Shown: positions 5,893-10,461 of the stretch, piece after piece
Numbering within the stretch: position 1 is the stretch's first letter
Layout of the letters: each line of letters starts with the position of its first letter
Program-made: the position numbers and the translations under genes
Notes under the pieces: generated by a model
What the model was told of the DNA's origin: nothing
Database searches by the model: none
What the model saw: the letters and a program-made list of their open reading frames with translations, nothing else
NCBI GenBank assembly: GCA_009927565.1
Contig: RFMT01000308.1
Coordinates: forward strand, 1 to 10,461
Length of the DNA: 10,461 bases
Reading direction: 5' to 3'
Source: Acidimicrobiia bacterium
GTDB taxonomy: Bacteria > Actinomycetota > Acidimicrobiia > Acidimicrobiales > Ilumatobacteraceae

Positions 5893-8301
5893 CTAGCGGC
5901 TCAACAAATTGCGTTTTCGTTCAACTTGGCGACCGCGCCAGCGAATCGCCATTGTGGCAACACCAAGAAATGTCATGAAGTATGCAAAAAAATCTACGAA
6001 CGAATAGCCGTAGTGCAACCGAACTTCATTGCCCGTCGGAATCACAACCATCATGTTTGGCGCAACACGAAACGGGCCTTCTGCATTTTCTGCTTTCCAA
6101 TTCGGAAAATAACTCATTCGCACAAGCACAGGCACTCCAACTTTGTCGACAGTGAAACTAATTGCTTCATCTTCCAGCACCGTATTGCTGATCTGCACTG
6201 GAGTCAACTCGACCTTCTCTATCGTCTCTGACGGCTTAACAATGTCTACTCTGCGAGACGAATCTGTCGGTTCACCTTGGCGGCGATTCAAGTCGACCAC
6301 AGCCTCAACTTTTTGCCAATTGTCGGGGCCGCTTGCAACCGGCATCGCCGCCCAATCTTCAGGATGCTGAAACCAACTTGTGCCGATCTCAAGCCATCGT
6401 TCTTTTGGATCTCCAATTTTGCTCGTAACGATCACAGGTTGAACCGACATCGGCACAACCAAATCACTTTCTTCAACTTTGTAAATCACCCATGGGCCAC
6501 TTTGAGCAATTTTTACCAACGCCGCTTGCATGTCGGCTTGACGTATTGCTTCGGCTGTAAACGCCATGTAATAACGAACACCAAGAACTTGCAGATAGCG
6601 CACCCCAAGACCCGCGTTGTTGTCGTCATAACGCAACTCGCGAACCGGGTTACTGCTCTGCTTTGACATAGCGGCGGCGGTGATGAAGTGATACGGCGTC
6701 GTTCCTGCGGCTTCAAAATTTAAACCTTCCATAGAACCGATGCATCCTTTTGTCCAATGCGGCAAGAGCATGAGCGACATCGTCGTGCCGTATTTGTTCA
6801 GCTCGCCGTTGTTCTCCCACAGCGCACGACCACAACCCAAGTTTGGGTCATTACCAATATTTTTCATGGTCTCAACAACAGCCCGATACTCGGCATATGC
6901 ACTCTTGCCCTCGTAGCCGGTGAAATTCCATCGTGCCCAACCATCAACAAATCCGTCGTTGGTCGCCTTGGTCGACACGAAGCCCCACCTATATATAGTC
7001 TCGCCAGCCGCATTCGTCGTGATTTTGCCAAATGGCATTTCTTGAAACCGAAAACCGATTATTCCAACAACCAATACGGTGAAGGCGGTTATCCAAGACA
7101 GGTTGAACTTTGGGTTTTCAGAGATTGATTCGAGAGGTTTGATGCCGTCAACAGATTGCTCAACCAACGCTTTGCGACCGAGTTGCTGCAATCGATAAAA
7201 CGTCGTCAACCAAATCGCCGATTGATATATGCCAATAATCATCAAGAAGTAACGCAACAAATACAAAAATGGCAACAATCGTGGATTCCATAACAAGCCG
7301 ATTACTGGCAGACTCTCGCGCCCAAAATAGACGCCAAGTACCAAGACAATGCAATAAGCGCCCATCCACATGCCTGTTTTGTTGCGCATCTTGACGAAAT
7401 TTGCGAACGCGACTACTGCAAAGCCAGTGATAACAACATCCCAAAACGTCGTCAACGGAAAGTACATGCTCCAAAACGAATCACTTGCACCACTCGGGCG
7501 AGGCTCATATTTCATGTCTGTCATATATGCATGACCTGTCAAGAACGGCAGAACCCAAAAAGACGAAAGCAAAACCGCGGTGACTGAAACCGTCAACGCC
7601 GTCATCGCACTTCGGCGCTCAAACCAAATAGCGGTGAGCAAGACAATGCCACCAAAAACAAAAAGCAGGACGATGCCGTGGCTTAGCGCACTTAGTGCGA
7701 CGACTAATGCAGTGAGCATTTTGCCGCGGTGTTCTTCGAACGCTCGAATCAATAGTCCAAAACCTAAAATAGCAAGCGACAACGAGATCGAAAATGAGAA
7801 CTCGCCCGCCATTGTCGAAGCAATGTTGCCGCCGTAAATCGTGAAACTCTCGTCGTAAAGAAAAACGACTGATGCAAGAACCAGCAATTCTGGGATTGGA
7901 AACAAAAATTTTGCGAACTTTCCAAAAAGCCATGTACACACCGGCAATGTCAAAATACCGAGAACGGCAATAATCTTGAGTGCGATGCCGTAAGGCAAAA
8001 GAAGATCGACCAATAAAACCGCCAATGCCGGCACGACCATATAGAAGCGATACATCGGAAAGCCTGAATACCAGTCGTTGCTCCAACCTGTGAGACGAAA
8101 ATGTGGGAGCAGAAAATCTCGCAGATAAGCAGGACCGTAGACATGTGCACCCATGTCGCCACCTGTTGGCGTGTTGTTTCTCAGAATCAACTCGGGATGA
8201 AGAGTCATCAGCAACATAAATGTCGAACCAATGACAACAATCGCCGAAGTTATCTGCTGGGCCGACCAACGCTTTGAAAATAGATTTTCCACTACTGACA
8301 A
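5893..8301 (-). CDS. Large polytopic membrane protein, PTPS-related / GT-C-like
   Basis: This 802-residue protein has about 11-12 predicted membrane helices in the first 420 residues (for example 17-34, 86-103, 106-122, 168-186, 196-226, 233-253, 287-303, 311-326, 345-365 and 402-418). A large soluble domain (about 420-765) follows, then a last helix (768-787) and a basic tail. The first loop, PTGGDMGAHVYGP (45-57), then WYSGFPMYRFY, resembles the '6-pyruvoyl-tetrahydropterin synthase related' membrane family and other GT-C-like proteins, where an early loop acid (here possibly Asp49) can be catalytic. The C-terminal part, with SYFPNWKA near 730-737, resembles the beta-sandwich end of YfhO-like proteins. 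It sits directly before manB, which would suit use of a mannose or other polyprenyl-linked sugar, but no reaction is proven. The annotated start is TTG; GTG at 8292 (799 residues) may be the true start. Confidence 0.72.
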   Translation of the reverse strand: MSVVENLFSKRWSAQQITSAIVVIGSTFMLLMTLHPELILRNNTPTGGDMGAHVYGPAYLRDFLLPHFRLTGWSNDWYSGFPMYRFYMVVPALAVLLVDLLLPYGIALKIIAVLGILTLPVCTWLFGKFAKFLFPIPELLVLASVVFLYDESFTIYGGNIASTMAGEFSFSISLSLAILGFGLLIRAFEEHRGKMLTALVVALSALSHGIVLLFVFGGIVLLTAIWFERRSAMTALTVSVTAVLLSSFWVLPFLTGHAYMTDMKYEPRPSGASDSFWSMYFPLTTFWDVVITGFAVVAFANFVKMRNKTGMWMGAYCIVLVLGVYFGRESLPVIGLLWNPRLLPFLYLLRYFLMIIGIYQSAIWLTTFYRLQQLGRKALVEQSVDGIKPLESISENPKFNLSWITAFTVLVVGIIGFRFQEMPFGKITTNAAGETIYRWGFVSTKATNDGFVDGWARWNFTGYEGKSAYAEYRAVVETMKNIGNDPNLGCGRALWENNGELNKYGTTMSLMLLPHWTKGCIGSMEGLNFEAAGTTPYHFITAAAMSKQSSNPVRELRYDDNNAGLGVRYLQVLGVRYYMAFTAEAIRQADMQAALVKIAQSGPWVIYKVEESDLVVPMSVQPVIVTSKIGDPKERWLEIGTSWFQHPEDWAAMPVASGPDNWQKVEAVVDLNRRQGEPTDSSRRVDIVKPSETIEKVELTPVQISNTVLEDEAISFTVDKVGVPVLVRMSYFPNWKAENAEGPFRVAPNMMVVIPTGNEVRLHYGYSFVDFFAYFMTFLGVATMAIRWRGRQVERKRNLLSR

Positions 8302-8303
8302 AC

Positions 8304-8309
8304 TCTATA
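8304..8309 (-). promoter_or_regulatory. Candidate internal -10 box before the large membrane protein
   Basis: The minus strand reads TATAGA (5 of 6 matches to TATAAT) in the 28-base gap between the CPBP protease gene and the large membrane protein. Transcription from it would begin around 8296-8298. That lies at or after the TTG at 8301 but before the GTG at 8292, so if used it favours the GTG start. No clear -35 box is seen. Confidence 0.3.
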
Positions 8310-8329
8310 CATGCGCAACTGTTTGCTTT

Positions 8330-9073
8330 CTAAAGAATTGCGACTAGTAAAAGTCCTGTTGCGTTGAAAGCAACATGGGCGATTATTGACATACCCAGTC
8401 TGTTTGTTCGATAAAAACAAAATCCCAATACGAGGGCAAATGCAATCAATCCCGGCATCTCAACGAGCCTTAGGTGCACCGCCGCAAACCAAACCGCGGC
8501 AATCAACATCGCCACTTTGCGACTGAACCGACTATTCAAACTCGACTGAATCAAACCGCGATAAACCAATTCTTCGATCAGCGGTGCACCAACAACTACT
8601 ACCAATATTAAAACGAGCATCCATAAACCCGTTGCGTTTTCAAATAAGTCTCGCGCACGCTTTTCAACAAGTTCTGGAGCAAACCTCTCGGGAAACGCCA
8701 CGCGAAATGGCCAAGTGACCAAGCCAACCAACAACAACTGACTTGCAACACCAATTGGCACGCCCCAAAGATCGACGATACGAAAACTCAAAAAATAGTC
8801 TCGCGAGAAATCTCCAGTACCGAATTTTCGAGAAACTAGGTGCAAACCAACCATGAATGGCACCCAGAGCGCAAGAGCCGAAAGTCCTAGAAACCATTTG
8901 GGCTCTTGTCCAGAGATTAAATCTGTATTACCGGTCGCCACCAAAATCGCTGAGCTCAGTATCAGTGCAACAACATAACTGGCGCACCACGCGAAAATCG
9001 CGATTCTGAGCGTAATTTTCGTTGAACCCGCGGGCTCCTGACCATAGGGCGGAGCCCAGGGCGAATGGTTCAT
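8330..9073 (-). CDS. CPBP-family intramembrane metalloprotease (CAAX protease-like)
   Basis: This 247-residue membrane protein has about six or seven helices (for example 23-46, 61-80, 102-121, 150-166, 187-200, 207-220 and 227-246). It has the conserved family residues: EELVYRG (167-173, the EExxxR motif with Glu167, Glu168 and Arg172), a second-motif histidine (His200 in WFAAVHLR) and HVAFN (233-237, the HxxxN motif). Relatives include the CAAX prenyl endopeptidase Rce1, bacteriocin-immunity proteins and other intramembrane proteases. With all the motif residues intact it is probably an active glutamate-type intramembrane protease. Its target is unknown, and no bacteriocin or peptide gene is nearby. 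The proline-rich stretch before the first helix should be cytoplasmic. The ATG at 9073 overlaps the stop of the DUF3499 gene as ATGA, so the two are probably translationally coupled. Confidence 0.88.
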   Translation of the reverse strand: MNHSPWAPPYGQEPAGSTKITLRIAIFAWCASYVVALILSSAILVATGNTDLISGQEPKWFLGLSALALWVPFMVGLHLVSRKFGTGDFSRDYFLSFRIVDLWGVPIGVASQLLLVGLVTWPFRVAFPERFAPELVEKRARDLFENATGLWMLVLILVVVVGAPLIEELVYRGLIQSSLNSRFSRKVAMLIAAVWFAAVHLRLVEMPGLIAFALVLGFCFYRTNRLGMSIIAHVAFNATGLLLVAIL

Positions 9074-9300
9074 CCCGCGAGGCGGTTTGGCATTACAACT
9101 CTAAATCGGTTGCGGCGATCTTCTAGCCTCCAACCTGACGGAGCCGTAATTCTTACACCGTGGCGATCACACAGGTCATAGGCGTGCGGGTCTCGCTCAG
9201 CGGTCAAGTCATCAATCCATACGAGTGCACGACTGTATTGATAAGTCAAAGTGATTGAAGCAAGTTCATTGCATGTACAACGCGAGCATCGACGAACCAT
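9070..9300 (-). CDS. DUF3499-type putative zinc-binding protein
   Basis: This 76-residue protein begins MVRRCSRCTCNELA and contains ITLTYQYSRAL, DPHAYDLCDRH and RITAPSGW, a pattern I recognise from the actinobacterial DUF3499 family. The cysteines at 5, 8 and 10 with Cys44 and His47 probably bind one metal ion, probably zinc. Function is unknown. Family members I recall are longer, with an extra C-terminal tail missing here. The reading frame stays open further upstream to 9657, but the residues before Met at 9300 resemble nothing and lie antisense to ftsH. The chosen ATG also sits seven bases after a -10-like box. In mycobacteria this gene is also close to manB. Its TGA stop overlaps the ATG of the CPBP protease gene, which makes a functional connection worth considering. 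Confidence 0.82.
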   Translation of the reverse strand: MVRRCSRCTCNELASITLTYQYSRALVWIDDLTAERDPHAYDLCDRHGVRITAPSGWRLEDRRNRFRVVMPNRLAG

Positions 9301-9307
9301 TACATTT

Positions 9308-9313
9308 ACATTA
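9308..9313 (-). promoter_or_regulatory. Candidate -10 box for the DUF3499-led operon (leaderless type)
   Basis: TAATGT on the minus strand ends exactly seven bases before the ATG at 9300, and there is no Shine-Dalgarno sequence between them. This is the expected layout for a leaderless transcript and would drive the whole minus-strand unit through manB and ahcY. No convincing -35 box is visible. Confidence 0.45.
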
Positions 9314-9378
9314 ATTGATGAGACCGTCGCCACAGTGGATTTAGATGCGGTCATCAGCGAGACACGAGACAGTAGCCA

Positions 9379-9408
9379 TTGTGCACTCCGATAATCGGGT
9401 CGTATCAT
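9379..9408 (+). promoter_or_regulatory. Candidate ftsH promoter (leaderless type)
   Basis: TATCAT (9403-9408, 5 of 6 matches to TATAAT) ends seven bases before the GTG start of ftsH. TTGTGC (9379-9384) could be a weak -35 box with an 18-base spacer. No ribosome binding site precedes the GTG, and the frame has a stop at 9392-9394, so no earlier normal start codon is available. The 115-base gap 9301-9415 therefore appears to hold two divergent promoters with the same 7-base spacing to their genes. Confidence 0.5.
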
Positions 9409-9415
9409 TGAAACC

Positions 9416-10461
9416 GTGACCAAACTTCCACCCCCACCGCCACCTGCAAAACCTTCGTCACCGAAGCGCAAACCTGCTGCCCGCAAAAAGCCGTCAAGTT
9501 TTTTGGGTAAAAAGTCGAACAAAAATCCAAACAATAAGTCCAACGTCAAAAACGAAAACGACAAGCCGGGCATGCCCCGTTGGGCAACATGGGCAATCGT
9601 CGCAGTTGTCGTTCTCTTGATCGCTGGCCCACGAATTTGGCCGACCTCGAATGCCACGAGTTTTACCTACACCGAATTTCTCGAACTCGTGAAGCAAGGG
9701 CAAGTACAAAAAGTTGAGATCAACAATTTGTCGAATCAAATTAGTGGCACATTGAAAAACGGTGGTGAGTTTGTCACCACTGGTGCAGTCGCTCTATCAG
9801 ATGCCGATGAAACTCTGCTCAAAGAAAAAGGTGTCGACTATGACTATTCGACGCCACAAGGAAATTTCTTCACGAATCTGATTCCGTTGTTATTACCTTT
9901 CATCTTGATCATGGGTTTCTTTTTTTGGATGCAAAAGCGCGCCATGGGTCAAGCCGGAAGCATTATGTCGATCGGCAGAAGTCGCGCGAAAAATTACAAC
10001 GCGGACAAGCCTGCAACTACTTTTGCTGATGTCGCGGGATATGACGGTGTCAAGCAAGAGATTCGCGAAGTGGTTGACTTTCTAAAAATGCCGGAGAGTT
10101 TCAAAGAAATTGGGGCACGCGTTCCAAAGGGTGTTCTTCTGGTCGGCCCTCCAGGCACGGGCAAAACTCTTTTCGCTCGGGCGGTTGCCGGCGAAGCCGG
10201 TGTCGGCTTTTTGTCAGTTACCGGTTCTGACTTCATGGAGATGTTCGTCGGCGTCGGTGCGAGCAGAGTTCGCGATCTCTTTCAGCAGGCGAGAAAAATG
10301 GGTCGAGCAATCATCTTCGTGGACGAAATCGATTCAATTGGTCGTAAGCGCGGCGCCGGACTCGGTGGCGGTCACGACGAACGTGAACAAACCCTCAATC
10401 AATTGCTTGCCGAAATGGATGGCTTCGAAACAACTGAAGGCGTCATCGTCATGGCTGCAAC
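9416..10461 (+). CDS. ftsH: FtsH, membrane AAA+ zinc protease (N-terminal 348 residues, cut by window edge)
   Basis: FtsH is a hexameric ATP-dependent protease of the inner membrane that degrades misfolded membrane proteins and some regulators. The frame opens at GTG 9416 and runs off the window. The order is a 50-residue basic tail, membrane helix 1 (about 56-72), an extracytoplasmic domain (about 75-152), membrane helix 2 (about 153-171), a linker, then the AAA+ domain beginning TTFADVAGYDGVKQEI (201-216). Walker A is GPPGTGKT (244-251), the pore loop contains FVG (277-279) and Walker B is IIFVDEID (299-306). The rest of the ATPase and the HExxH protease domain lie outside the window. The N-terminal tail is unusual: six prolines at residues 5-10, and twelve lysines plus two arginines against two acidic residues. 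E. coli FtsH, as I recall it, starts almost directly with the helix. Confidence 0.97.
   Translation, partial: MTKLPPPPPPAKPSSPKRKPAARKKPSSFLGKKSNKNPNNKSNVKNENDKPGMPRWATWAIVAVVVLLIAGPRIWPTSNATSFTYTEFLELVKQGQVQKVEINNLSNQISGTLKNGGEFVTTGAVALSDADETLLKEKGVDYDYSTPQGNFFTNLIPLLLPFILIMGFFFWMQKRAMGQAGSIMSIGRSRAKNYNADKPATTFADVAGYDGVKQEIREVVDFLKMPESFKEIGARVPKGVLLVGPPGTGKTLFARAVAGEAGVGFLSVTGSDFMEMFVGVGASRVRDLFQQARKMGRAIIFVDEIDSIGRKRGAGLGGGHDEREQTLNQLLAEMDGFETTEGVIVMAA

Noticed and set aside
7160..8269. Minus-strand ORFs of 104 and 216 residues inside the large membrane protein
   Set aside because: They are alternative frames of a gene that is open throughout with coherent membrane helices; their translations show no family pattern.
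8330..9300. CPBP protease as a bacteriocin or phage-defence immunity module
   Set aside because: There is no peptide toxin, transporter, phage gene or mobile-element mark nearby. The gene lies in a housekeeping operon, so a defence role has no contextual support.
9301..9657. Upstream extension of the DUF3499 reading frame to a 195-residue ORF with a glycine run
   Set aside because: The extension is antisense to the ftsH promoter and its proline/lysine-rich tail; the glycine run mirrors the FtsH prolines. Only the last 76 residues match a known family pattern.

Overview
The window is ordinary chromosomal housekeeping DNA, most likely from an actinobacterium (phylum Actinobacteriota). GC content looks close to 50% by eye, and several genes start with GTG or TTG. 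The strongest taxonomic clue is gene content and order. SecA, a ComF-type phosphoribosyltransferase, S-adenosylhomocysteine hydrolase, a Trm112-like protein, phosphomannomutase and a DUF3499-type zinc protein sit together in the same relative order and direction as in the mycobacterial secA1 to sahH to manB region, as I recall it. The moderate GC, tight packing and several starts with a -10-like box just upstream would suit an Acidimicrobiia-like or other streamlined aquatic lineage, but that placement is inference.

Layout. Positions 1-1471 (minus) hold the N-terminal half of secA, cut by the window edge. comF (1423-2127, minus) overlaps its start. A divergent YczE-like membrane protein (2177-2797, plus) follows; its 3' end overlaps the 3' end of ahcY (2772-4223, minus). 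Upstream of ahcY on the same strand are a Trm112-like gene (4246-4500), manB (4529-5881), an 802-residue polytopic membrane protein (5893-8301), a CPBP-family intramembrane protease (8330-9073) and a short DUF3499-type gene (9070-9300). These six minus-strand genes are spaced by 30 bases or fewer or overlap, so they look like one transcription unit, perhaps with an internal promoter. A 115-base divergent region (9301-9415) separates this unit from ftsH (9416 to the edge, plus).

How the genes fit together. AhcY removes the S-adenosylhomocysteine left by methyltransferases, and Trm112-like proteins in other organisms stabilise methyltransferases, so that pair makes sense. ManB supplies mannose-1-phosphate (or glucose-1-phosphate) for cell-envelope glycans. 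The large membrane protein next to it resembles the PTPS-related/GT-C-like membrane families and could act in envelope glycan assembly, which is unproven. SecA and FtsH are the export motor and the membrane quality-control protease.

I see no mobile element, CRISPR array, tRNA, rRNA, phage gene or obvious defence system. No intergenic stretch exceeds 115 bases. The points of interest are the compressed locus (no hpf between comF and secA, no mtrAB-lpqB between comF and ahcY), unusual gene overlaps, a Trm112-like protein with a degenerate metal site, a hexaproline and lysine-rich tail on FtsH, and candidate leaderless promoters.
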